A stretch of 64,000 bases of DNA from Blastococcus sp. CPCC 205250 (GTDB lineage: Bacteria > Actinomycetota > Actinomycetes > Mycobacteriales > Geodermatophilaceae). Made by a program: the position numbers and the translations under genes. Shown here piece by piece: positions 10,538 to 17,905 of this stretch. How positions within the stretch are numbered: the stretch's first letter is position 1; every line of letters begins with the position of its first letter. The stretch covers positions 434,001 through 498,000 of the forward strand of contig NZ_JABGCG010000002.1 of assembly GCF_019799925.1 (NCBI RefSeq), read 5' to 3'. Under the pieces are notes generated by a model. The model worked only from the letters and a program-made list of their open reading frames with translations. It searched no databases and was not told where the DNA came from.

Positions 10538-11359
10538 TCACGCGCCGTCCTGACGGTAGACGAGCACGGAGTGGCCGATGCGGATGACGTCGCCGTCGGC
10601 CAGCGCCTGCCGGGTGATCCGGCGGCCGTTGACCAGGGTGCCGTTGGTGGAGCCGAGGTCCTCGACGTGGGCGGTGCCGCTGTCGAGGACGACGTCGACG
10701 TGCTTGCGGCTCACGCCGGTGTCGGGCAGCCGGATGTCGGCGTCGGTGCCGCGGCCGATCACGTTGCGCCCGTTGGTCAGCTCGTGCCGGGTGCCCGGGC
10801 CGTCGACGACGAGGACGTGGGTGACGCCGGGCTTGGAGCCGGCCCGCCCGACGACCGACGACGGGTGCTGGCGGCCGGTGTCGGTGGCCATCCGGCCGCG
10901 CAGCGGCGGCAGCGGGGGCACGCCCTCGCCGGGCAGCGGCGGGGCGGCGGGGACGGCGACGGCGTCCGCCCGGGAGGCGGGGCGGGCCGGGTCGGCGACG
11001 TGCGAGCCCACCTCGAAGACGCCGGTCGGCAGCGACTCGTCGAGCTCGAGGCGCACCTGGACCTCGCCGAAGAGCTGGTAGCCCTCGGTGGCCACGTGCT
11101 CGGCGACCATGTCGGCGAGCTCGGCGGCCAGCTGCTCGGACCACTCGGCCAGGTTGTCGAAGTCCGCCCGGCCCAGCCGGACGTCGTAGACGTTGGGCGC
11201 CAGCACCCGCCCCTCGCCCATCACCGAGCGCTGCTCGTCGGCCTCGCGGGTCAGTGCCTTGGCGATCTCGGCGGGGTGGACCTTGCCCTTGAACAGCCGG
11301 GCGAAGGCCAGCCCGACCATCCCCTCCAGCCGCCGCTCGAAGCGCTGCAGCACACCCAC
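10538..11359 (-). CDS. fhaA: FHA-domain protein FhaA (DUF3662 plus FHA)
   Basis: A 273-residue protein. An N-terminal DUF3662 domain (about 1-115, starting VGVLQRFERRLEGMVG) is followed by a flexible Ala/Pro linker and a C-terminal FHA domain (about 190-268; IGRGTDADIRL, SRKHVDV, LGSTNGTLVNG). FhaA recruits phosphorylated MviN/CwlM partners to regulate lipid II supply in mycobacteria. The GTG at 11359 has GAGGAG 7 nt upstream, so an extension to 11401 is rejected. A 109-bp gap without features separates it from fhaB. Confidence 0.94.
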   Translation of the reverse strand: MGVLQRFERRLEGMVGLAFARLFKGKVHPAEIAKALTREADEQRSVMGEGRVLAPNVYDVRLGRADFDNLAEWSEQLAAELADMVAEHVATEGYQLFGEVQVRLELDESLPTGVFEVGSHVADPARPASRADAVAVPAAPPLPGEGVPPLPPLRGRMATDTGRQHPSSVVGRAGSKPGVTHVLVVDGPGTRHELTNGRNVIGRGTDADIRLPDTGVSRKHVDVVLDSGTAHVEDLGSTNGTLVNGRRITRQALADGDVIRIGHSVLVYRQDGA

Positions 11360-11525
11360 AGTCGCTCCTCCAGGCTCGTTCGACGGCGACGTCCGGTCCA
11401 CCCGTGATCGTAGCCGGGCACGAGGCCGCCGACCGGTCAGGAAGCCGCGACTCCCCGGGAGCGACCCGTCGCCGCACCCCCCGCCGGGGACCCCCGCCGC
11501 GGGCTGCTAGTGTCCTCGTGCGTCC

Positions 11526-11611
11526 GGGCAAGTGGCGGAATGGCAGACGCGCACGGTTCAGGTCCGTGTGTCCGAGAGGACGTGGGGGTTCAACTCCCCC
11601 CTTGCCCACCA
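11526..11611 (+). tRNA. tRNA-Leu (anticodon CAG)
   Basis: Acceptor arms GGGCAAG and CTTGCCC pair perfectly and end in an encoded ACCA. The anticodon stem CACGG/CCGTG encloses loop TTCAGGT, giving anticodon CAG for CUG codons. A long variable arm, typical of class II tRNAs, precedes the T arm GGGGG-TTCAACT-CCCCC. This matches the Rv tRNA-Leu at the end of the same cluster. Confidence 0.97.
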
Positions 11612-11613
11612 GC

Positions 11614-11649
11614 ACGACGAGCCGGTCCCCCAGGGGGCCGGCTCGTCGT
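11614..11649 (+). terminator. tRNA-Leu terminator hairpin
   Basis: A 12-bp perfect stem (ACGACGAGCCGG with its complement) extended by a wobble pair and four G-C pairs starts 3 nt after the tRNA CCA. No T tract follows, as is usual in actinobacteria. Confidence 0.8.
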
Positions 11650-11683
11650 CGTCCGGGGGGTGGGCCGCCCGGCCGTGCGGGGT

Positions 11684-12079
11684 CTAGCGGGTGGCCTTGA
11701 CCGCCAGCACGGGGCAGTCGGCGTCGAGCAGGATCCGCTGCGCCTGGCTGCCGAACAGCAGCTTCCCGGTGGGGCTGCGCCGGCGCATGCCGATGACGAC
11801 GAGGCTGGCCCCGACGCGCTCGGCGGCCTCCACGACCTCGTCGGCGGGGTCCTTGCCGCGCACCAGCTGCTCGATCTCGAAGTCGACGCCGGCGGAGCGC
11901 AGCCGCGCGCCCAGCCGCTCCACCTCGCCCTCGTCGAGGAACTTGGGGTCCCTGCTGGCGTCGCTGCTGCCGACGTTGACCAGGTGGAGGGACTCGCCGC
12001 GGCGGCCGGCCTCCTCGAGGGCCGCGTCCAGCGCGGCCTGTCCTTCAGCACTCGGCACGTAGCCGACGACGACGGTCAT
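11684..12079 (-). CDS. Universal stress protein (UspA family), copy 1
   Basis: A 131-residue single-domain Usp fold. It begins MTVVVGYVPS and carries the C-terminal nucleotide-binding pattern GMRRRSPTGKLLFGS, a variant of G-2x-G-9x-G(S/T). Usps bind ATP and aid survival under stress; a specific partner cannot be named. It is in tandem with a close paralogue 52 bp upstream. The start at 12079 is preferred over 12091 because it matches the paralogue and lies 7 nt after a -10 hexamer with no Shine-Dalgarno. Confidence 0.88.
   Translation of the reverse strand: MTVVVGYVPSAEGQAALDAALEEAGRRGESLHLVNVGSSDASRDPKFLDEGEVERLGARLRSAGVDFEIEQLVRGKDPADEVVEAAERVGASLVVIGMRRRSPTGKLLFGSQAQRILLDADCPVLAVKATR
11700..11799. 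repeat. Near-identical 100-bp block shared with 12148-12247
   Basis: The block encodes the C-terminal third of Usp copy 1 and differs from 12148-12247 at one base by eye (11734 versus 12182). The remainder of the two genes is clearly more diverged. Confidence 0.85.
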
Positions 12080-12086
12080 GCGGCGC

Positions 12087-12092
12087 AGCATA
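12087..12092 (-). promoter_or_regulatory. -10 element for leaderless usp copy 1
   Basis: TATGCT on the minus strand ends 7 nt before the ATG at 12079, and no ribosome site is present. Confidence 0.55.
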
Positions 12093-12131
12093 GGGACGAC
12101 CTGCGGGCCGACGCTCCCGCTGCGGGGCCGG

Positions 12132-12527
12132 TCAGCGCGGGGCCTTCACCGCCAGCACGGGGCAGTCGGCGTCGAGCAGGACCCGCTGCGCCTGGCTGCC
12201 GAACAGCAGCTTCCCGGTGGGGCTGCGCCGGCGCATGCCGATGACGAGCACGCTGGCGCCGACCCGCTCGGCGGCCTCCACCAGCTCGTCGGCGGCGTCC
12301 CTGCCGCGCACGAGCTGCTCGATCTCGAAGGCAGCGCCGGCGAACAGCAGCCGGTCGGCCAGCCGCATCCGCTCGCCCTCGTCGAGGAAGCGGGGGTCGT
12401 TCGCGGCGTCGGGCAGCCCGACGTTCACCACCAGCAGGGACTCGCGGCGGCGGTCGGCCTCGGTCAGGGCCGCCTCGAGCGCGGCCTCGCCACTGGGTCC
12501 GGGCACGTACCCGACCACCACCGTCAT
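12132..12527 (-). CDS. Universal stress protein (UspA family), copy 2
   Basis: A 131-residue paralogue of the preceding gene (MTVVVGYVPGPSGEAALEA) with the same nucleotide-binding tail. The N-terminal two thirds differ at many residues (for instance NVGLPDAANDPRFLDEG against NVGSSDASRDPKFLDEG) while the last third is almost identical, so duplication was followed by divergence or by gene conversion. It has its own leaderless-type promoter, so it is probably a separate transcription unit. Confidence 0.88.
   Translation of the reverse strand: MTVVVGYVPGPSGEAALEAALTEADRRRESLLVVNVGLPDAANDPRFLDEGERMRLADRLLFAGAAFEIEQLVRGRDAADELVEAAERVGASVLVIGMRRRSPTGKLLFGSQAQRVLLDADCPVLAVKAPR
12148..12247. repeat. 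Near-identical 100-bp block shared with 11700-11799
   Basis: Direct repeat partner at an offset of 448 bp, within the Usp copy 2 reading frame. Confidence 0.85.
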
Positions 12528-12533
12528 GCCCGG

Positions 12534-12539
12534 AGCCTA
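12534..12539 (-). promoter_or_regulatory. -10 element for leaderless usp copy 2
   Basis: TAGGCT on the minus strand is separated by 6 nt from the ATG at 12527; no Shine-Dalgarno is visible. Confidence 0.55.
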
Positions 12540-12579
12540 GGGACGGCGCCGGGGCCGTGCACGCAGCGGCGCGGGGGGA

Positions 12580-13071
12580 TCAGGACGGCAGCTCCCGCCG
12601 GCCGCCCCTGCCGCCGCGGCCCTCGCTGAGCGTCTGGGCGAGCAGGACCGCTCCCCACGGGCCGACCACCCAGACCGGCCACGGGTAGTGCCACTCGCCG
12701 GAGGCCAGCGAGGTGATCAGCCAGATGCTCGTGACGATCAGCGCGGTCGTCAGCCAGCTCGTCCAGGCGGCCGCGCGCGTGCCGCCCCAGGCCGCCCAGC
12801 CCCAGCCGCCGGTCGCCCAGTGGCCGACGCCGACGGGTCCGGCGGAGCCGGGTGCTGGGGGCGACGCGGGTACCACGGGCCGGGCCGGCTGCAGCGGCGG
12901 GAGGTCGGTGGTCAGCGCGTCGAGCTCGCCGTACGTGCGGGAGGCGTAGGCGCGGGCCAGCCGGTCCTCGTACTCGGCGACCGTGAGCCGGCCCGCGGCC
13001 ATGTGCTCGCCGAGGAGTCCGGCCACGGTGGAGCGGTCGGTGTCGGCGGCGCGCAGGTGGGGCTCGGGCAT
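12580..13071 (-). CDS. DUF1707 domain membrane protein
   Basis: A 163-residue protein. The N-terminal DUF1707 domain (about 1-57) has the family pattern LRAADTDRSTVAGLL followed by HMAAGRLTVAEYEDRL and ARAYASRTYGELDAL. A Pro/Ala/Trp-rich linker leads to a helical pair (about 105-145) resembling a 2TM domain. The function is unknown; DUF1707 proteins are common in actinobacteria as a membrane-tethered short domain. CAGACT lies 6 nt before the ATG, a weak leaderless-type signal. Confidence 0.85.
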   Translation of the reverse strand: MPEPHLRAADTDRSTVAGLLGEHMAAGRLTVAEYEDRLARAYASRTYGELDALTTDLPPLQPARPVVPASPPAPGSAGPVGVGHWATGGWGWAAWGGTRAAAWTSWLTTALIVTSIWLITSLASGEWHYPWPVWVVGPWGAVLLAQTLSEGRGGRGGRRELPS

Positions 13072-13124
13072 GGCCCCAGTCTGGCCGCCGCCGACGCCGT
13101 CCCACCACTGACGGACGTCACGGA

Positions 13125-13138
13125 TCCGGCATGCCGGA
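13125..13138. terminator. Possible terminator after the acyl-CoA dehydrogenase
   Basis: A 14-bp perfect palindrome (TCCGGCATGCCGGA) lies 20 bp beyond the stop of the minus-strand dehydrogenase gene. It is short, so the assignment is tentative. Confidence 0.4.
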
Positions 13139-13157
13139 CGGCGGGTCCGTGCCCCGG

Positions 13158-14321
13158 TCAGCCGTTGGCCGGGACGGCCTCCCGCGCGAGGTGCTTGCCG
13201 ATGACCATGCGCTGGATCTGGTTGGTGCCCTCGAAGATCTGCATGACCTTGGCCTCGCGCATGTAGCGCTCGGCGGGGTGGTCGCGGGTGTAGCCGGCGC
13301 CACCGAGCACCTGGACGGCGTCGGTGGTCACCTTCATCGCCGCGTCGGTCGCCACCAGCTTGGCGATGCTGGCCTGCCGGGCGTACTCCTTGCCGGCGTC
13401 CCGGCGGCGGGCCGCGACGAGGTACGTGGCGCGGGCGGACTCCACCGCGGCGGCCATGTCGGCGAGCAGGAACGCGACCCCCTGGTGGTCGACGATCCGC
13501 CGGCCGAAGGCCTCCCGCTCGCAGGCGTAGGCGACGGCGAGGTCCAGCGCGGACTGGGCCAGGCCCACGGCCACCGCGCTCACGCCCAGCCGGCCGGAGT
13601 CCAGTGCCGCCAGCGCGATGCCCAGCCCGCGGCCGCGGTCGCCGACCAGCCGGTCGGCGGGCACGGGGACGTCGTCCAGGCGGATGGCCGCGGTGGTGGA
13701 GCCGGTGAGGCCCATCTTCTGCTCCGGGGGAGCGGCGGAGAGGCCGGCCAGGTCGGGGGTGAGGTGGAAGCAGGAGATGCCCCGCTCGCCGTCGTCCGGG
13801 GTCCGCAGGAAGGTCGAGTAGAAGTCGGCGTGCCCACCGTGGGTGACCCAGGCCTTCTCCCCGGTGGCCGTCCAGCCGTCGTCGGCGGCCTTCGCCGAGG
13901 CCCGCATCGCCGCGGGGTCGGAGCCGGCGTGGGCCTCGGAGAGGCAGTACGCGCCGAGCAGCCGGCCGCCGACCATCTCCGGCAGCCACTCGCGTCGCTG
14001 CGCCTCGGTGCCGAACCGGTCCACGGGGAAGCAGGCGAGGGTGTGCACGCTGACGCCCAGCGCGACGCTCGCCCAGCGCGCGGCGAGCTCCTCGACGACC
14101 TGCAGGTACACCTCGTAGGGCTGGCCGCCGCCGCCGACGTCCTCGCCGAAGGGCAGGCCGAGCAGGCCGGCCTCGCCGAGCAGGGTGAAGACCTCGCGGG
14201 GGAAGCGCTCCTCCCGCTCGTGGGCCGCCGCCTGGGGTGCCAGCTCGCCGTCGGCGATCTCGCGGGTGAGGGCGATGAGGTCGGCCGCCTCCTGGGTGGG
14301 CAGCTCGCGGTCGACGGGCAC
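13158..14321 (-). CDS. Acyl-CoA dehydrogenase
   Basis: A 387-residue FAD enzyme that introduces the alpha-beta double bond in acyl-CoA. Family signatures are AYCLSEAHAGSD, WVTHGG, the C-terminal QVLGGAGYTRDHPAERYMREAKV region, and the catalytic Glu in FEGTNQIQRM. Full length for short/medium-chain members; the natural acyl substrate cannot be read from sequence. The GTG at 14321 follows GGAGG by 4 nt. The gene is divergent from a TetR regulator, with a palindromic operator between them, so TetR control by an acyl-CoA ligand is likely (inference). Confidence 0.93.
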   Translation of the reverse strand: MPVDRELPTQEAADLIALTREIADGELAPQAAAHEREERFPREVFTLLGEAGLLGLPFGEDVGGGGQPYEVYLQVVEELAARWASVALGVSVHTLACFPVDRFGTEAQRREWLPEMVGGRLLGAYCLSEAHAGSDPAAMRASAKAADDGWTATGEKAWVTHGGHADFYSTFLRTPDDGERGISCFHLTPDLAGLSAAPPEQKMGLTGSTTAAIRLDDVPVPADRLVGDRGRGLGIALAALDSGRLGVSAVAVGLAQSALDLAVAYACEREAFGRRIVDHQGVAFLLADMAAAVESARATYLVAARRRDAGKEYARQASIAKLVATDAAMKVTTDAVQVLGGAGYTRDHPAERYMREAKVMQIFEGTNQIQRMVIGKHLAREAVPANG

Positions 14322-14338
14322 GGGGCCTCCAAGAAGCG

Positions 14339-14372
14339 GGACAGTACTGGGAACGGTACGCGAGTACTGTCC
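14339..14372. promoter_or_regulatory. TetR-type operator between acyl-CoA dehydrogenase and tetR
   Basis: GGACAGTACT (14339-14348) is repeated in perfect inverted orientation as AGTACTGTCC (14363-14372), with a further GTAC at 14356. It lies between the two divergent starts, the expected place for an autoregulating TetR repressor. Confidence 0.65.
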
Positions 14373-14414
14373 GCGGTCCTGGAGGATGCTGTCGTGCCGG
14401 TCGCGGGAGGTGGC

Positions 14415-15026
14415 ATGAGCGCGGAGACGGTGCACCCGGAGGGGTGGACGGTGGCGGGCGAGCGGGTGCTGACCGCCCGCCAGGCCCAGCTGCTCGACCA
14501 GCTGGAGGAGCTGTTCCTCGCCGAGGGGTTCGCCGGCTTCACCCTCGACGACCTCGCGGAGCGGCTGCACTGCTCCAAGAGCACCCTCTACGCGCTGGCC
14601 GGGAGCAAGGAGCAGCTCGCCGCCCGGGTCGTGCGGCACTTCTTCCGCAAGGCCGCCGCGGCCGTGGAGGCGCAGGCGGTCGACGAGGACGACCCGGGGC
14701 TGCGGGTGACCGCCTACCTCACCGCGGTCGCCCGGGCGCTGGCCCCGGCCGGGCCGGCCTTCCGCCGCGACCTGGAGCGGTTCGAGCCGGCGCGGGCGGT
14801 GTACGAGCGGCACACCGCGCTGGCCGCCGACCGCGTCCGCCGGCTCGTCGACGAGGGCGTGGCGGCCGGGCGCTTCCGCCAGGTGCACCCGGCGCTGGTC
14901 GCCGACACCGTCACCACGCTGATGTTCCGCATCGGCCGGGGCGAGACCGGGCGGGCCACCGGCCTGTCCGACGCCGCCGCCTACCGCGAGCTGGCCGCCC
15001 TCCTGCTGCACGGCATCAGCCTGTGA
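14415..15026 (+). CDS. TetR family transcriptional regulator
   Basis: A 203-residue regulator. The N-terminal helix-turn-helix (about 20-65) contains FTLDDLAERLHCSKSTLYALAGSKE as separate motifs FTLDDLAERL and CSKSTLYAL. The C-terminal ligand domain matches the TetR_C class seen in many actinobacterial acyl-CoA regulators. GGGAGGTGGC precedes the ATG. It faces the acyl-CoA dehydrogenase across a palindromic operator and is 10 bp from the following GNAT gene, with which it is probably co-transcribed. Confidence 0.9.
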   Translation: MSAETVHPEGWTVAGERVLTARQAQLLDQLEELFLAEGFAGFTLDDLAERLHCSKSTLYALAGSKEQLAARVVRHFFRKAAAAVEAQAVDEDDPGLRVTAYLTAVARALAPAGPAFRRDLERFEPARAVYERHTALAADRVRRLVDEGVAAGRFRQVHPALVADTVTTLMFRIGRGETGRATGLSDAAAYRELAALLLHGISL

Positions 15027-15036
15027 GGATGCGGTC

Positions 15037-15516
15037 GTGACCGCCGCGACGTACGTCCTGGCCCCCGCCACCTGGGACGACCCGGAGGTGCGGGCCCTCA
15101 CCGCCGCCCAGCAGGCCGAGCTGCGCGCCCGCTACGACGGCGACACCGAGCCGGGGACGCCGCCCTCGGCCGCCGACGTCGCCGTGGTGGTCGTGGCCCG
15201 CGACGCCGACGGGACGCCCCTGGGCTGCGGCGCCCTCCGGGAGCTCGGACCGGGGGTGGCCGAGGTCAAGCGGATGTACGTCGTCCCGCCGGCGCGGGGC
15301 CGTGGCGTCTCCCGTGCCGTGCTCACGGCGCTGGAGGCCGCGGCCGTCGAGCGGGGCTGGTCGACGCTGCGCCTGGAGACCGGCCCGCGCCAGCCCGAGG
15401 CGATCGGGCTGTACGAGAGCGCCGGCTACCGGGCGATCGAGGCGTTCGGGGACTACGTCGACGAGCCCGACGCCGGCTGCTCCCTCTACTACGAGCGGGT
15501 GCTCGGCCCCTCCTGA
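15037..15516 (+). CDS. GNAT family N-acetyltransferase
   Basis: A 159-residue acetyl-CoA-dependent acyltransferase. The acetyl-CoA-binding motif is VVPPARGRGVSRAVLTALE (about 88-106), preceded by EVKRMYV and followed by LETGPRQPEAIGLYESAGY. The substrate is unknown. It starts at GTG, 10 bp after tetR with GAGGATGC as a moderate ribosome site, so it is probably in the tetR operon. Confidence 0.87.
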   Translation: MTAATYVLAPATWDDPEVRALTAAQQAELRARYDGDTEPGTPPSAADVAVVVVARDADGTPLGCGALRELGPGVAEVKRMYVVPPARGRGVSRAVLTALEAAAVERGWSTLRLETGPRQPEAIGLYESAGYRAIEAFGDYVDEPDAGCSLYYERVLGPS

Positions 15517-15601
15517 GCGGCAGCGGGAGCCGGGGCGGGGAGACCCGTCGGTGGGGTACGGCAGGCTGCGGCTCCCGTCGTCCCGATCCCCGGAGGTCCC
15601 C

Positions 15602-16000
15602 GTGGGCACCGTCGTCCGCATCCCGTTCGAGGTCACCGGCTGGGAGCCCGAGCCCCTGGCGCTGGGGGAGCCCGGTCCCGTGGCGTTCGGCCGGGTGACG
15701 CTGCGCAAGACGTTCTCCGGGCCGCTGACCGGCACGAGCGTGGTCGCGATGACCTCCGCGGCGGTGGGCGAGGCGCCTGCGGGCTACGTCGCCGTCGAGC
15801 TGATCGAGGGCACGCTGGAGGGCCGCAGCGGCACGTTCGTCCTCCAGCACTCCGGGGTGGTCGACGGCGCGGACCCCCGTGCCGGCGGCGTCGTCCTGCC
15901 CGGGACGGCGACCGGGGAGCTGGCCGGCCTGCGCGGCACCGTCGAGCTGACCCATGACGAGTCGGGCGCGGTCCTGACGCTGGACTACACGCTGGGCTGA
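15602..16000 (+). CDS. DUF3224 domain protein
   Basis: A 132-residue protein of the DUF3224 family, a beta-barrel fold. Diagnostic pieces are FGRVTLRKTFSGPLTGTSV, GYVAVELIEGTLEGR and SGTFVLQHSG, ending in ELAGLRGT-type and LDYTL strands. The function is unknown. The GTG at 15602 has GGAGG 5 nt upstream; longer readings lack this. It lies 85 bp after the GNAT gene and 29 bp before the epimerase. Confidence 0.85.
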   Translation: MGTVVRIPFEVTGWEPEPLALGEPGPVAFGRVTLRKTFSGPLTGTSVVAMTSAAVGEAPAGYVAVELIEGTLEGRSGTFVLQHSGVVDGADPRAGGVVLPGTATGELAGLRGTVELTHDESGAVLTLDYTLG

Positions 16001-16029
16001 CCGCGCGCGGGTGTGGTGGGCTGGCGGCC

Positions 16030-16959
16030 ATGAGCGTGCCGCCGCACACCCCGTGGCCCCCCTCGGACCCGGTCGACGTCGAGCTGTTCAGCGGCGACGC
16101 CCGGCTGGCCGTCGACCTGCGCGGCGGCGGGATCCGGGCGCTGACCTCCGGCGGCTGGGACGTCGTCGACGGCTACGCGCGGGGCACCGTGCCGGCCGGG
16201 CGTCGCGGCGGGGTGCTGCTGCCCTGGCCCAACCGGCTGCGCGCCGGCCGCTGGAGCTGGGCCGGCCGCGACCTGCAGCTGGACGTGGCGTCGGGCGACA
16301 AGCCGAACGCCGCGCACGGGCTGCTCTCCTGGCAGCCGTTCGCCGTCCTGAGCCGCTTCGCCGACACGGTGACCGTCGGGACCACCATCGAGCCGCGCCC
16401 CGGCTACCCCTTCCGGCTGCTCGTGGCCCTGGACTACGCGCTGGCGCCCCAGCGGCTCACCGTCACCGTGCGGGTGCGCAACGGCTCGGCCGAGCCGGCG
16501 CCGTTCGGTGCCGGCATGCACCCCTACCTGGCGGTCGGCGGGGACGACGACGGCGCCGTCGCCGACGCCGAGCTCACCGTGCCGGCCCGGACGGCCCTGA
16601 CGGTCGACGGCGGCCTGCCCACCGGGGAGCGGACGCCGTTCGACGGGGCGGTCGGCCGGATCGGCGACCGGTCCATCGACACGCCGCTGACCGACCTCGA
16701 CCGCGACGACGACGGCTGGGCGCGGGTCCGCCTCCGGGGCCCGGCCGGCGCGGTGGAGCTCGCCGTCGACGGGTCCTGGCCGTGGCTGCAGGTCTACACC
16801 GGCGACACGCTGCCCCCGGGCCAGCGCCGCCGCAGCGTCGCCGTCGAGCCGATGACGTGCCCGCCGAACGCGCTGGCCGACGGGGTGGACCTCGTCGTGC
16901 TGGAGCCGGCGGCGACCTGGTCGGGGACGTGGACGCTGGCCTGGGAGCCGGCCGGCTGA
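16030..16959 (+). CDS. Aldose 1-epimerase family protein
   Basis: A 309-residue galactose-mutarotase-like beta-sandwich enzyme that interconverts alpha and beta sugar anomers. Visible features are VLLPWPNRLRAGRW (substrate Arg), NAAHGLLSW, the catalytic His in GAGMHPYLAV, and VAVEPMTCPPNA near the C-terminus with the catalytic Glu. The natural sugar is not evident. Its stop overlaps the MOSC gene start (TGATG), so the two are coupled. Confidence 0.9.
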   Translation: MSVPPHTPWPPSDPVDVELFSGDARLAVDLRGGGIRALTSGGWDVVDGYARGTVPAGRRGGVLLPWPNRLRAGRWSWAGRDLQLDVASGDKPNAAHGLLSWQPFAVLSRFADTVTVGTTIEPRPGYPFRLLVALDYALAPQRLTVTVRVRNGSAEPAPFGAGMHPYLAVGGDDDGAVADAELTVPARTALTVDGGLPTGERTPFDGAVGRIGDRSIDTPLTDLDRDDDGWARVRLRGPAGAVELAVDGSWPWLQVYTGDTLPPGQRRRSVAVEPMTCPPNALADGVDLVVLEPAATWSGTWTLAWEPAG

Positions 16960-17684
16960 TGCGGGTCGCGGAGCTGTGGCGGTACCCGGTCAAGTCGCTG
17001 CAGGGCCAGCGGGTCGACGCCTCGGAGGTCGGCCCCGAGGGCCTGGCCGGGGACCGGCGGTGGGCGCTGTTCGACACCTCGACCGGGCTGGGCCTCACCG
17101 CCCGGCGGGTGCCCGACCTGCTCTTCGCCTCCGGCCGGCTCACGACCGACGGCGGCGTGGAGGTGGTGCTGCCCGACGGCACGGTCACCACCGACGACGC
17201 CGTCCTCTCGGCGTGGCTGGGGCGCCCCGTGGAGCTGCGGGCCGCCGGGCAGGTGCCCGGCGGGCGGCGCTACGAGAACCCGTCCGACGTCCGCGACGAC
17301 GGCGAGTACGACTGGGACGCCTTCGACGGCGCCCGCGGGGCGTTCCACGACAGCAACCGCACCCGGGTCTCGCTGGTGTCGACCGGCACCCTGGGCACCT
17401 GGGACCGGCGGCGGTTCCGCGCCAACGTCGTGCTGGCCGGAGCGGGGGAGGACGAGCTGGTCGGCCGGCGGGTGCACCTCGGCTCGGCCGAGCTCGACGT
17501 CGTCCAGGGCGTCCCGCGCTGCGTGATGGTCACCCGCCCGCAGCCCGGCGGCATCGGCCGGGACACCGCCGTCCTCAAGACCGTGCACCGCGAACGCGGC
17601 GGGGACCTGGCGGTCGCGGCGCTGGTCGCCCGCCCCGGGGCGGTGGCCGTGGGCGACGCCCTGACGCCGGCCGGGGGAGGATGA
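16959..17684 (+). CDS. MOSC domain-containing protein (YcbX/mARC-like)
   Basis: A 241-residue protein. A MOSC N-terminal beta-barrel (ELWRYPVKSLQG, residues 4-15) is followed by a MOSC domain with the conserved Cys in GVPRCVMVTR (about residue 188), the proposed molybdenum-ligand position. Such proteins act as molybdenum-dependent reductases of N-hydroxylated compounds; activity here is inferred. No fused ferredoxin domain is present. It overlaps the preceding gene by 1 bp and abuts the S4 gene. Confidence 0.88.
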   Translation: MRVAELWRYPVKSLQGQRVDASEVGPEGLAGDRRWALFDTSTGLGLTARRVPDLLFASGRLTTDGGVEVVLPDGTVTTDDAVLSAWLGRPVELRAAGQVPGGRRYENPSDVRDDGEYDWDAFDGARGAFHDSNRTRVSLVSTGTLGTWDRRRFRANVVLAGAGEDELVGRRVHLGSAELDVVQGVPRCVMVTRPQPGGIGRDTAVLKTVHRERGGDLAVAALVARPGAVAVGDALTPAGGG

Positions 17685-17689
17685 CCGGC

Positions 17690-17905
17690 GTGCGCACCGT
17701 CGAACTCCGTCCCGGCGAGGAGTCCATCCGGCTCGGGCAGCTGCTCAAGCTCGTGGACGCGGTGCCGACCGGCGCCCAGGTCAAGGACGTGCTGCTGACC
17801 GGCGACGTCCGGGTCAACGGCGAGCCGGAGGACCGGCGCGGCCGGCAGGTGCGCCGCGGGGACGTGGTCTCGATCGAGGGCGCGGAAGACGTGCGGGTCG
17901 GGTGA
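17690..17905 (+). CDS. S4 RNA-binding domain protein
   Basis: A 71-residue single S4 domain of the YaaA/RlbA-like type: a basic RNA-binding patch with VKDVLLTGDVRVNGE and RRGRQVRRGDVV. It probably binds structured RNA or the ribosome. The GTG at 17690 is preferred because GGGGGAGG ends 9 nt before it; an ATG at 17681 sits directly on that site, though it would overlap the MOSC stop as ATGA. It overlaps the RNB gene by 4 bp. Confidence 0.82.
   Translation: MRTVELRPGEESIRLGQLLKLVDAVPTGAQVKDVLLTGDVRVNGEPEDRRGRQVRRGDVVSIEGAEDVRVG

Noticed and set aside
11526..11611. tRNA-Leu as an integration site
   Set aside because: No direct repeat of the tRNA 3' end and no integrase were found nearby.
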